From: Vermamoeba vermiformis
Taxonomy: Eukaryota; Tubulinea; Echinamoebida
Length of the DNA: 64,000 bases
NCBI GenBank assembly: GCA_045837725.1
Contig: JBEWZL010000163.1
Span: 434,001-498,000, forward strand
Reading direction: 5' to 3'
Below are positions 34,708 to 48,752 of this stretch, piece by piece. Numbering within the stretch: the stretch's first letter is position 1; each line of letters starts with the position of its first letter. Both the position numbers and the translations under genes were made by a program. The notes under the pieces were generated by a model. The model ran no database searches. It was not told the origin of the DNA and saw nothing but the letters and a program-made list of their open reading frames with translations.

Positions 34708-35820
34708 ATGTCGGATTCGAGCACTACTAGCACAAATGGACACGGAACACTTGCTCCACAAGTCAAGTCACAAGAAGCAGTAATTTCTGGCCTTGTTGAG
34801 GCCAATCAGGTCCAAGAACCAGTCAAGTCAAAGAAGCAGATTCGAGAAGAACGAAAGCGGAAGCTCGCGGCGCTGTTTAGAAAGCCTTTGACATATTTGC
34901 TGATTATTACAGCGGGATTAGTCGTAGCCACCGGCACCGTCATTTTCATGGTAAGATAAATTGACCAATTTTCTGTTTTTATTTTTTCAGATTTGCAACA
35001 AAACAGCCTTTCCTTCCGTAATATTTAGAAATATTCTAGTTATAATCATTATGGCATATTAATTTCCAAATCGCCTATCTTCTGATAGTTGCGGTATTTT
35101 GCGGATCTGCTTGAAATTCATTTCCTAATTTGTTCAATTGAATGATACAGGTCTTAACAACATGGGTACCGACAACTCCGGAACGGTACAACATTATGAT
35201 CGAAGTCAACGCGCAAATATTGACAGCTTTATTCACCATCATCCAATTTTTTTATTTTCCGTCGCGGATCTTGTACACAGTCCGATTTTTTCGCCACGAG
35301 GATGCAAAATTGCAAAAGACGTGGAAATGGTACGATCCAGCAATTCCTGGCAATAGAAAAATGTTGGGCTGGATTATTTTCATTTTGATGTGCAACACTG
35401 TCTTTCAATTTTTGGATGCGACAGCAATGTGGGGTTGGGACTTCTATACTAGGTAAATACGAATATATTAAACATATAGTCCTATAATCGGACGGCTATA
35501 GACGTGATTTTAGGCCAGATCAGACTCCATCAAACATTTTCTAATTATTTTTAAAATTCAGACCGATTGGATATCTTGTTGTCGCCTTAGCCGTTGCTTT
35601 ATTAGCACCAATAGTCGCTACGATCGTAGAATCAACGTATAAGAAGAAACTTATGAAGATGAAAAAACAAGCTGAAGCAGTGGAAATGAACTCGCCTAGC
35701 AAATCGAGCCATAGCATGGACCTTAAGATGTCTACTGCACTTAGATCAAGCCAAGCTCGTCCTGAAGGCAGCACACCTGATACCGTCAATGTACCAAAGA
35801 AATTAATATTCTATAATTAG
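34708..35820 (+). CDS. DUF2985-like multi-pass membrane protein
   Basis: A basic cytosolic N-terminus (KKQIREERKRKLAALF) is followed by four hydrophobic segments: PLTYLLIITAGLVVATGTVI, a segment around ILTALFTIIQFFYFPSRIL, MLGWIIFILMCNTVFQF and PIGYLVVALAVALLAPIVAT. The order membrane segment, short loop, then VNAQILTALFTI is the pattern I recall for DUF2985, a fungal/amoebal family related to PLAC8 membrane proteins. The C-terminal tail is Lys/Ser-rich. Exons: 34708-34950, 35151-35453, 35562-35820. The role is unknown. CCT4 is transcribed away from it across a 295-bp shared upstream region. Confidence 0.65.
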
Positions 35821-35983
35821 ATCTGAAACCAAAAAATCCTTGTAAATAAGCAACTCTATTTATTGTTAATAAAATTAATGAAATAATGAAGTTATTAGCA
35901 AAATTGTTATTTTATTCGCGTATAATACAATATTAACAAAAATTTGGATTCGGATCTCGAATGTAACGGATGAAATTTCAGGT

Positions 35984-37104
35984 CTACTGACTTCCAGCGC
36001 TAGGAAATACATCCACTTCGTTAGGAGTGATGATCATATCCAATATTTTATCGTGCACCTCCATTGGAATGTTCGGCATTAACTGCTCATTGAATGCAAT
36101 GCCGATCGTGAACGGATTCGGTCTGCCTAATTGTTTCATACGCGCTTCTAAGGCATGAATAAACTTATCATAGTACCTATAATATATAATTGTTATTAGT
36201 ATGGCTCGCACAATCTACAGAATCTATCCGCAACTAGCTTCTTTCGAGCGGATCCAAAATTTGAACTCTGTTCGTTCATTAAATACGCTATTACTGACAT
36301 ATATATTGTATAATAGTATTTAAAATATTTACCCTTTGCCTCGGCCTAGTCGATGACCATTGGTATCAAAAGCAACACCAGGAATAATGAGCAGATCCAA
36401 CTGGCCTAGTTCAACGGCTGAAATAATAGGATTAGCGTTATATAGCAATTGGCTAGCACTAATAATATTTAAAATTTTGTCGCGGATGTGGTCTAAGGCT
36501 CCAAATTTTTTTGTTCGTACAAACATACCATCTTCTCTCGGTATATCGTCAGTGGGTTCTCTAATGTTCCATTTATTCATAGGCAGTGAGTTCAAGTCTT
36601 CAGCGGAGTAAATTCGCACCATTTTCATCGTCGGGCCTGTAACTTGCGGCACAAACAAGACTTTGTTCGATCCTGGCACCGAATTATTAGGAACTACTTA
36701 TATGATTTATGCATGTTATAAAAATAATCGTTTTAGTATTAAACAAGGTCTTAGCTTGTTTTTGAAGCGAATTTCGATCGTGATCGGATCTTATTGACCG
36801 TTAGAAATTAATTTAATTACCTGGCCTTAATACATCCTCGATAATTTTATTCGTTGGAACTTCTTTGGGGGTATTCAAATAAACTCCGATGTATTTAGCT
36901 TTCTTGTATTGTTCAGATCCCAATAATTTATTCTGGATCAGGCTTCCTATTAGAAAATAAAAGTTAATACAATTATCTAAATATTTAATAATAATAGTAG
37001 TAATGGGATTAAGCTTAAAAACAATTACCTTGACGCGCGATCTCATCCGCCGAGAGACTTTTCAACAGCCCAATAATACGCTTACGGACGAGATCTTTAG
37101 CCAT
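35984..37104 (-). CDS. MTHFS: 5-formyltetrahydrofolate cyclo-ligase
   Basis: ATP-dependent conversion of 5-formyl-THF to 5,10-methenyl-THF. The family start MAKDLVRKRI...L is followed by SLIQNKLLGSEQYKKAKYIG and the nucleotide/folate loop. The hallmark LDLLIIPGVAFDTNGHRLGR, then GKGYYDKF, is intact. An internal stretch of 111 bases (36418-36528) has no stop, keeps frame, and starts GTATGT and ends TTTCAG. Removing it gives REDAVELGQLDLLIIPG, which matches the family (REEAL...GGLDL) closely, so it is an intron. The product is about 200 residues, family size. It is divergently paired with the methyltransferase gene across 127 bp. Confidence 0.9.
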
Positions 37105-37231
37105 CTCCTAATAATATATGTATTGTATATTACAAGGGAGTGCTAAAATAAAGACTTGTGGTATCCAACGAACTCAAACTGCTCGACAAAGGTTTCACTC
37201 GATTTTTGTTTTTTTGAAGAGAAGCAGATGC
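37105..37231. promoter_or_regulatory. Compact bidirectional promoter, MTHFS and METTL21-like
   Basis: The starts of two divergent genes are only 127 bp apart, so they must share promoter sequence. No specific motif is recognised. Confidence 0.5.
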
Positions 37232-38701
37232 ATGGCAAAGCAAAACGAAAATAATAATGCCTATGTATCAGAATATAAATGGTACGCAAGTAACTTGTCA
37301 GCAAATCAGATAGAAGCGAGAGGACTGTTTGCGGATCCAATTATTCTTCAACAAAATCCTGAACAGCGCAATGAAGACCATGGTAACATTACATGGAAAG
37401 CAGTAAGGAATTAATTAATTTTAAAATAATTTTAATTTTTTTAGAAGCGAAATTAGCGCCTTGCAAATAAGAAGATAATTCTAATTCGAATTAGCAGATT
37501 ATAACATCTATTATTTATAGGCATACATCTTATCAGATTATTTAAAGAACAAAACGGATTTTCTGTGGCGCGGCAAAAACGTAATTGAACTCGGATGTAA
37601 GTGACTGAAAAACTTTTTTATCCACAAGCCTTTGTATTGATATTTGACTACAAAAAGGCGGTACTGGATTGGTTGGCTTCACAATGGCTAAACTCGGTAA
37701 GTCTGCCTCAGAAACAGATGCAGCACCCTCAAGTTTTCTGTTTGTGCATGTGACTCTCGCGTTATCGGAGCACTATTGAATATTGGTGTAATGCATATCA
37801 TTCGAGTATTAGAACTAATTTTTTTGCATGTAGGAGCTCATGTAACGATGACGGATCAAGCGCATATTACTGAACTAACAGCGAAGAACATTGAACTCAA
37901 TTTCAGCCATGGAAATAATACACCGACATTATTAGAGCTCGATTGGGGAAATTTTGAGTCTTCGGGCATTGATTCGACCTTTGAATTCATTGTCGGTAAG
38001 TTCTTGATCCAGATCTCGCCTCACCTACCAATACTTCGATTGAATATCATCTATATACAATTTATGCATGTACTTAAACAGGTTGATGGCGCCATATCAA
38101 ATATAATTAGCTTTAGAGTTTCGTGTAACGGTTGAAAAGTCGATCCGTCTAATAAGGATTGTTCATAGGCTCAGATTTACTTCAATATGACCAAGTGTAC
38201 GACGAGCTAGTAGAAGTCATATTGAAGTTAAGCAATGATAGCACTATTCTGCTCATGGGCTACGAGAAGCGGCGGATCGATGTCGAAATTCGATTTTTTG
38301 AACTGATTGCTCCGTTCTTTGAAATATTCCTAGTAAGTACTCATAATAATAATCAATTAAACAAATAATATTGATAATATTAAAATAGTAGTAGTTTAAC
38401 CTTGCCAATTCGCTTGCCAATTTGATAATCAAGAATTTAAGTTTATGATGCTTTAGTATAATTAATAATTATATATGTATCCTACTTTCAAGTCTGCCAT
38501 TATTGACGATTAACCGTTAAGGTCGAGAAAGAGCATCTGCATCCAAGTTTTCAAGATTACAAGCTGCGAGTGTTCTACGGCTGGAAGAGGAAATCACCGC
38601 TAACACCAACCACTTCCAAATATGGTGCGAGTGCAATCAGTTCAAAACCAAATCCACTGCCGAGTGCGCTTCGAAACAAACTGCTGGATCCGTTCGAGTA
38701 A
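37232..38701 (+). CDS. METTL21-like protein-lysine methyltransferase
   Basis: Seven-beta-strand SAM-dependent methyltransferase. The N-terminus ends in NITWKAAYILSDYL, the region that precedes motif I in METTL21-type enzymes (G..VWxAAxxLxxYL). Motif I is VIELGCGTGLVG, motif Post-I is AHVTMTDQ, and the LLELDWGNF segment carries the acidic-Trp-Gly (DWG) signature. IVGSDLLQYDQVYDELV fits the (D/E)xxY-like region of the family, and LLMGYEKRR is the next strand. METTL21 members methylate lysines in chaperones, eEF1A or related proteins; the substrate here cannot be told. Exons: 37232-37400, 37522-37597, about 37659-37697, about 37834-37995, 38168-38331, 38521-38701. Confidence 0.82.
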
Positions 38702-38950
38702 CCGACGCAGAATGAATGGTTAGTATCGTACCTATGTTTGGAATACCATTTAATATTTTATTCAGTGAACTGGATCAGAAATTTGACTATTTAAAGGAAA
38801 ACCAAATTTAGATCTAAAGAAGAAAAGAACGTGCAATTTTTGGCTTTGCGGCAACGAGCCAATGACAGTTGCATTCAATCATGAAAATATTATTGTCACG
38901 CGAGAGTATGAAGACAACGTATTGAAGTAATTTGGAAGAATTAATTTCGG
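38702..38950. promoter_or_regulatory. Upstream region of receptor tyrosine kinase
   Basis: Short spacer with no gene. It contains the 3' end of the methyltransferase gene and the receptor's leader. Confidence 0.35.
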
Positions 38951-42166
<3,216 letters not shown>

Positions 42167-42493
42167 GAGCAATTGCCACCAGCGCCGGAACAAATTATTT
42201 TTGTAAATACAACGTGACGTGTCTTTGCGACCTATTGCAACGATGGGTGTTAGTAAATAGTTATATAAACGTAAAAATGCTTCGTACTTACTACAATTAT
42301 TTTATTTGATCCAAAAAAACGATTTTGTAAGATCGGAGAATCAATTACAATAATGCGTAATACGCCACTATCGCTAGTCTCTTTCACGTTGAGTCCCACT
42401 ACTTAAGAAAGAAGTCGGAACGGGGACACGATGTGAAACGAGAAACGGCGGGAACAGTTTTTTGATTTTCCTTCTTTATCACATGATCAACTA
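42167..42493. other. Intergenic region, kinase 3' end and F-box promoter
   Basis: AT-rich 3' end followed by a more GC-rich promoter stretch near 42400-42460. No further gene is seen. Confidence 0.35.
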
Positions 42494-43402
42494 ATGAAAC
42501 GAAGCAGAACCGAGGTAGAATTTGACGAAGATAATACTGCGAGCAAGAGGCGCAAGCTTAACAAGAACGAGGAAAGCGTTGATGAACCAGATGTAGTGCA
42601 GCTCCTGCCGAAAGAGACTTGGCTCCACATAATATCTGGTAAAAATATTATGCTGGTTAATTCGATTGATAATATGAACGTTTGGAATTTTCGAGAGGTT
42701 AACAAATATTTCAAACAAATAATTGACGAATCTGCTGAAATATCTTGGATACGCTTGTACTTCTCTCACTTTGGCGGAATCACTGATCAAATAAGACATT
42801 CACCTAACTCTTGGAAACAAATCTATCTTGAAGCTCGATCTGGACTCAATAAAGCTGTCGAAGATCAGTTCGAAGAAAAGAACGAAGAAATAGCAAATCT
42901 ATTAGAACACGATGATAGTATTACTATTGAGAAGGCGCAAGAAGATTACGATGCCTTCTGGGAGTTGGTACATGAAGAAGCCCCTGATGAACATGAAGTG
43001 TACCAAAAATTAGCCGAATTCATGAGCAAGAACAAATGCTGCGCTATGGTACCAATATACTTGGGCTCCTATCAAAAAGATATTCATATGAACGTTTTTC
43101 ACATGTTGTTCGAAGAAAAACATTTTAAAACGTGGATCCGGTACTTGGAAGACAACGATTTCGATCAAATGGAAGGCGAAATTTTACTATGCGAGGAATA
43201 TATAGGCAACGAAGAAACAGGTGAGTATAAGATCGAGAACATTCCGCGAGTCTTGGATATGGCGGATATGTACGACACTTGCCTCCATTTTTTTGTTGCG
43301 TACTGGCAGAATAATGAAGAGCAATTGCGCGCGCAAATTGAAAAGAGCGGATCTAAAGAGCTCTTGGAGCGCATTGAACAGACCCTTAGCAAACTTGAGT
43401 AA
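42494..43402 (+). CDS. F-box-like protein, intronless
   Basis: Single exon, 302 residues. The N-terminus has a nuclear-localisation-like SKRRKLNK patch and an acidic stretch. VVQLLPKETWLHIIS followed by NFREVNKYFKQIIDESAEI and WIRLYF is an F-box-like start (LPxExWxxI...xxVxxxWxxLY). The remainder is acidic and helical with no recognised repeats. A role as SCF adaptor is inferred from the motif only. The lack of introns stands out in this intron-rich window and could mean retroposition or a naturally intronless gene. Confidence 0.65.
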   Translation: MKRSRTEVEFDEDNTASKRRKLNKNEESVDEPDVVQLLPKETWLHIISGKNIMLVNSIDNMNVWNFREVNKYFKQIIDESAEISWIRLYFSHFGGITDQIRHSPNSWKQIYLEARSGLNKAVEDQFEEKNEEIANLLEHDDSITIEKAQEDYDAFWELVHEEAPDEHEVYQKLAEFMSKNKCCAMVPIYLGSYQKDIHMNVFHMLFEEKHFKTWIRYLEDNDFDQMEGEILLCEEYIGNEETGEYKIENIPRVLDMADMYDTCLHFFVAYWQNNEEQLRAQIEKSGSKELLERIEQTLSKLE

Positions 43403-43505
43403 AACGATCAATTAATCATTAATAAAAAATCAATTGTGGCATAGCTGCGAGTCTATTTTAAACTTAAAGGCTTGGACGAGATCCGTAAGGTTAATTATCA
43501 AAAAT

Positions 43506-46054
43506 TTATTTACAGGTGGCTCCGCATCGAGTTACGAGCCACTTAGGTATAGGACATTTAAATGGGTTATTAGAGGCATTACAAGTCTGCAGTTGAGGTG
43601 GGGGTAGCAGATCCGATCTGACCGACGTAAATTGATTGTTTGAAATATCTAAGGTGCGGACACCTTGCCACTGACTATTAGTGAGTGGAAATTGCCCACT
43701 TAACGAGTTATTGGCCAATATTATTGAACCCGCGTTGATGACTTGCCATGCATCCAGCGTGCCAGTCAAGCGATTATTGGCCAGATTGACATCTCCAACG
43801 TATCCAATATAACGAGGCACAGTTCCTTCTAATTGATTTGACTGGAAGTTGCCTCGGAGTAAACCACGTGGCAGTACCGGTAATTGGCCGCTGAGTTGAT
43901 TTTCTTGCAGCTGCAGATCTTCGACTTTGGATCCTGTCAGCCAAGTTGGGACAGTGCCAGTCAGATTGCATCCGTGGGCATATAATAAGCCCAACACGGG
44001 TGGGTCTACAGCAGACGGAATTGTTCCGCTGAGTCTCGGGTTGTACGCCAGCTCCAGTTTACGCAAGGACGGCAGTTCGAACAGGCCAGCAGGCAACGTG
44101 CCAGAGATGTCGTTGCCCGATAGTGAGAGCATTCCTAGAAGATCCAAATAGGCTATTATCGGTGGTATTGTGCCGCGAAGTCCGTTGTTTGCAAGGCTTA
44201 TTTGTACGACACGTGCACTAGAACAATGAACGCCGTACCAAGTGCACATGTCCAATGATGTCAACCAGCCGTAATTGCTAGTCCAGTTGGCACCTCCTGT
44301 AGCCATAAATAGTTCTTCCAACACTCGTTTGTCTGTGTCGCGGTCAAGAACTCTTGGAACTGGTGGTCCCGCGATGGGTGTCAACGAGAGTGGTGTGTTT
44401 TGACTTTGATCCCGATACACTACGAAGTATATTGCAACTGCACCACTTATGAATAATGCAGCGCCGGCAAGGACAAATAATAGCCACTGCCAAAAAGGTG
44501 TTCGCTTTCGATCGTGTCTGGTGTCATGCTTCGTTTTACGTGTCTGCGCATGGTCTGAAAACATACTGCCCGGTTGATGTTGATATTTCACAATAGCTTC
44601 TCGCTTCACAAACTCCGCGTACAAGATGTCGATTGATTTTTGGATGTGTTCATTTTCAGTTCTGATGTTCGAGATGTCTTGGTAGTTCTTTTTGATTGAC
44701 TCGTTCAAGTACGGTAATAGTGCTTCATAGTCCACGTGTAGAATACCTGCAGTAGACTGTAAGTTCGGTGAATTGCGTAAATAGTGAAGGCTGGCACGTA
44801 CCATCGATGAGTTGCACAGCTTCAGGAACAACACTCTCCACTTGTTGTGCAATGAAACCAACAAATCGTTTGTTCACTGATGATGCAATGCCTTGCTTGA
44901 ACTTGTATGCCACACCGTCGATTTGCATCAGAACATTGCGACAGTCGTAGTCTATGGAAAGTGTCAGTCACCACTTTGACACGTGTCAATGAAACCAAGT
45001 GCACGTACCGTCGATGAGCTTCCTGATGTCTTCTTTGATATTGATATCTGATGCTTTGTAGAAGTTGAGTGCTCTGAAGTTTCCTATCACCTCCGCATTG
45101 CCGTTGTACAGCACCATGTATTGGTCGTTTAAGTTACCACGTTGCGAGCTCCTGCTCATCATTAGTAACGTGTTGTTGTATAGTTGAATAACTTATTTAC
45201 GTACAAGGTCTGGGGTACTAGCTCGCTATATAGTTTCATGGCTTGACCCATGTCTCTGTACAATATTAATGATGCGCAAACATGACGTGTTTAGCCGCTC
45301 AAACTTACGGGATCTCGTACGATTCATTTTCGCTGTATTGCTCAGGATGTGATTCGATCGAGTTGTTTACTTCATCCGAGGGTATGATATATGGATGCTC
45401 GTATTCTTGAGGCAAATTTGAGAAGTAGTTGGATTCGCTTTCAGACCTCGGGTGAGGAGGTTCTAATACATTTAAGTTCGGCATATTATTGACATTATTG
45501 TTGGTCACGTTATTATCTGTCCACGAGATAAATATGCAAGCAGAATCTACGATAATAAATTGTCTTGTTAGCAAAATCGCATTCTAATAATTTTCTGACT
45601 CACCTTCATCGTCTCCCTCTCGTGCCTTCCTTCTTTTTGGATATAATAAAAATATTGGAGATGACCCAGTTTGAATAAGTTCTCCTGCATGGTTGAAACA
45701 AGAAACATCCACTCGAACATTGATTCTTCCACCAGTTCCTGATTTTCTAAAATCGAAAAATCCATGATTGATTTTTATTCGAAGGAATACTCCCTCTATT
45801 GCGTTCACTCGGTCAGTTGCAGGCTGGGAATAATGGATCTTTCTTTTTGCGAAACTGAAACATTCTGGTGGGACAGCACACAAGTCATCAACGTTGAATA
45901 ATCGCAGACTGTATTGCAGTGATTGAGTTTGTTCATGATATTGCAAGCGAAAGCCAAATTGATTTGCCTGAGAGAAAGGAACGATTGTCACGTTCGACGG
46001 AGCATTAATCGGCAAAAATAACCGAAAAATGCTCCTGATATGTATATTAAACAT
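43506..46054 (-). CDS. MYRF-like self-processing membrane protein with LRR ectodomain, copy 1 (type A)
   Basis: About 760 residues in six exons. Exon 1 (46054-45604): beta-rich domain with KINHGFFDFRKSG and a closing strand SSPIFLLYPKRRK, a basic patch. Exon 2 (45546-about 45308): acidic Asn/Ser-rich linker. Exon 3 (about 45256-45205): short helix. Exons 4-5 (45154-45009, 44951-44802): ICA/peptidase S74 domain, with YKASDINIKED holding the Ser and the Lys five residues later that form the MYRF catalytic dyad, and FVGFIAQQVESVVPEAV. Exon 6 (44746-43506): S74 end HVDYEALLPYLNESIK, coiled coil, a Lys/Arg-rich stretch, membrane helix WLLFVLAGAALFISGAVAIY, then a plant-type LRR cap (GANWTSNYGWL...CTWYGVHC) and about eight LRRs, closed by CPIPKWLVTRCGATCK. 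By analogy with MYRF the N-terminal part would be cut free and move to the nucleus; this is inference. Confidence 0.85.
44977..44988. promoter_or_regulatory. 12-bp palindrome TGACACGTGTCA
   Basis: Perfect palindrome with a CACGTG core, in the intron between the two ICA exons of the first type A gene. Confidence 0.5.
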
Positions 46055-46332
46055 GTCAAAATTACAATTAAAACAGACGTGAATAAAAAATTCGGTTTAC
46101 GTTTCCCGAACGAACAAAATTAAATCCCTGACAGCTGTCAAATTAGAAGCACAAAAATCTATATTGACTTCATGCAACGCTAACAAGCTTATAAATGATA
46201 CAAACAGAATAGTGCACGCTTTTCGCGGGCACTTCGCGTTAAATTATTAACGCCCCTAACGCTAAATTGAAACCATGGTCCAGCCCTGTAGATTCTGAAG
46301 TACATCAATCTTCAACATATTGACGACGCTAT
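46055..46332. promoter_or_regulatory. Spacer between copies 1 and 2
   Basis: Upstream region of the gene at 43506-46054 and 3' end of the next. AT-rich, no gene seen. Confidence 0.35.
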
Positions 46333-48650
46333 TCACGCACACTTGGCATTACATTTAAAGGCCCAATCAGGTAACGGACACTTGAATGGAACATTAGACA
46401 AGTCACACGATCGCAGGGTCGGTTGTCCAGGCACAGCAACATTTTCTATAATTCTTGAAATAGCCGTGTACGACACATCGAGCAACACCAATGATCGCAA
46501 CTGAACTGACCACAGCGTGAGATTGCCAGTGAGATTGGGGTTGTGAGATATATTGAGTTTTATGATGTGCGTCAGATTGCTAAGGCTGCCGACATCACCA
46601 GACAAGTTGTTATGAGCCACGTTAAATGTGCTCGTGATCATTGTTCGATTGCGAGTCGGAATTTCATCGAACGGAGGCAAGACACCTTCGAGCAAGTTGT
46701 TACTGACATCAAACTCTACTGGCAAGAAGTTCGGTATCGTGCCTGTCAGTCTATTGTGTGCTGCAATAAAGACCATTCCCGGGTTTGAACTAACTGTTGA
46801 TGGGATTGGTCCAGTGAGTCGGTTGTTCATGACGTTAAATCTTTCAATTTTTCGCAAGAGTCCACTCGGAATAGTGCCGTTGAGTTGATTGTAAGACAAA
46901 TTAATTTGCCACCAATTTAGCTTGCTGAACGATGAGGGAATCGTGCCTTTTAAAGAGTTGTTTGTCAAGTCTAATGTCACTAATCGAAAATGCGGCTCTT
47001 CGCACTGAATGCCGTGCCAATGGCACTCTGACACGCTCTTGTTGAGCCAGTGCGTGTTGATCAGCCAGTTCGGACCGTCAGTTGCATCATAGAACTCCTT
47101 CAATATGCGATACTCTTCGGTTGTCGGGTCATCTGGAGGTAAAGGTATTGCTGGTGGTTGATGTGAATCTGGTGGGCCTTTCACTCTCCTCATGTACGAA
47201 ATGACTTGTATTGACACTATTAGCACAACTGCTAGTGCCAATAATGCAATGAGTCCTTTCCACGCAGGATGAATTCGTGATCTGTTTGAGCGATCTGCAT
47301 TGTCACGTTGTTTTTGTTCATGTTGTTGTCTTCTTCGATCGTCTCGTGTCACGAATTCATTGTAGATCTGATCGAGTATTTGTTTCAACACTTCATTCTC
47401 TGTTTTGATGTCTTTGAGATCACTGAAGTTGGCTCGAATTGACTCGTTCATGAAAGGAAGACGTGACTCGTAGTCAACATGCAAGATACCTACAAAGGCC
47501 AGACATTAGTAGTTAGCACAATAGTAAATTGATCGCACGTACCATCGATGAGTTGCACAGCTTCAGGAACAGCACTCTCCACTTGTTGTGCAATGAAACC
47601 AACAAATCGTTTGTTCACTGATGATGCAATGCCTTGCTTGAACTTGTATGCCACGCCATCGATTTGCATCAGAACATCGCGAGGTGTGACATCTAAAGTT
47701 TGATTTAACACTTTGAGATACGATCATGATGAGTTCGAATACGTACCTTCGAAGAGTAGCCTGATGTCCTCTTTGATATTGATATCTGATGCTTTGTAGA
47801 AGTTGAGCGCTCTGAAATTTCCTATCACCTCGGCATTGCCGTTGTAGAGCACCATATATTGTTCGTCTTGATGCTGTAGAAACGCTTCCTCAATTGATTG
47901 AATCGCGCTACTTGATCCATGAAAAAGTTGCAGTTCTTGGGTAACACTTTAATATTATCATTATTAATAACTCTTATATTTTGACTTATAATCGTACGCT
48001 AGGGCCTCTGGGATAGCGCGTTCGGTTAAATAAGCGTTTTCCAAATCCGATCCTTCGCCGTCTTCATGTCCCACATTGCTGAGCAGACCATCGTGCTGAA
48101 CAACCTTGTCTTGCCAATTCAATTCGAGATATGCTATAATAAGCGAGTACAATTAACGTTAAACTCGATATTAAAAATATTATTTGCAATTTAGATAATA
48201 ATGTTATAATTAATTACTTACGCTGACGTGATGAAGCTGTTCTTGGTTTTGAAGGATTTCGAATATTGTGGAGACCGCTCGTTGAATAAAAACATTATTT
48301 GAAAAATAATCCAAAGAGAGTTGTGCTTTTTGAGGTCCTTCAAGTGTTCGAAAATCGAATACTCCATGATTTATGCGTAATTGAAGAATAATTCCTTCGA
48401 TTTGATTGTTTTCGTCTCGTTTGAAAGAGACCGGATTTCCTCCCCATGATGCCCAGTTATTAATCTGCCTCGATTCACCATTATCTGTGATATACAACTC
48501 CAAGTTATACGTATGATATTGGTCTGACTTGTGGTCGTACAATTTAAAACCGAAAGTGTTGTGCAGATTCAGCGTTTCCGCTTTCAGTTTCCTCGGGCAA
48601 TTTAAGGGCACGAACACTGCAAAAATATTTCTAATATACACTTGCTCCAT
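46333..48650 (-). CDS. MYRF-like self-processing membrane protein with LRR ectodomain, copy 2 (type B)
   Basis: Exon 1 (48650-about 48222) starts MEQVYIRNIFAVFVPLNCP and has LRINHGVFDFRTLEGP, the type B form of the N-terminal domain; the closing basic patch of type A is missing here. A linker exon (about 48132-47977) is acidic. ICA exons (about 47870-47746 and 47681-47542) keep KASDINIKEDI and the GFIAQQVESAVPEAV core. The last exon (47489-46333) has HVDYESRLPFMNESIR, a coiled coil, an Arg/Asn-rich stretch, membrane helix WKGLIALLALAVVLIVSIQV, a Pro-rich stalk, the cap DGPNWLINTHWL...CHWHGIQC and about seven LRRs, ending CPLPDWAFKCNAKCA. The intron between the ICA exons lacks the 12-bp palindrome of types A and C. 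Confidence 0.82.
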
Positions 48651-48752
48651 TACATACTTTAATTTTGAGGTAAACGAGCAATTTTAATTGGTTCTGACAT
48701 GAGACCAGTTTGGGACACGTTGTTACTGGTGAGATCTAGCGCTAACTTTCGT

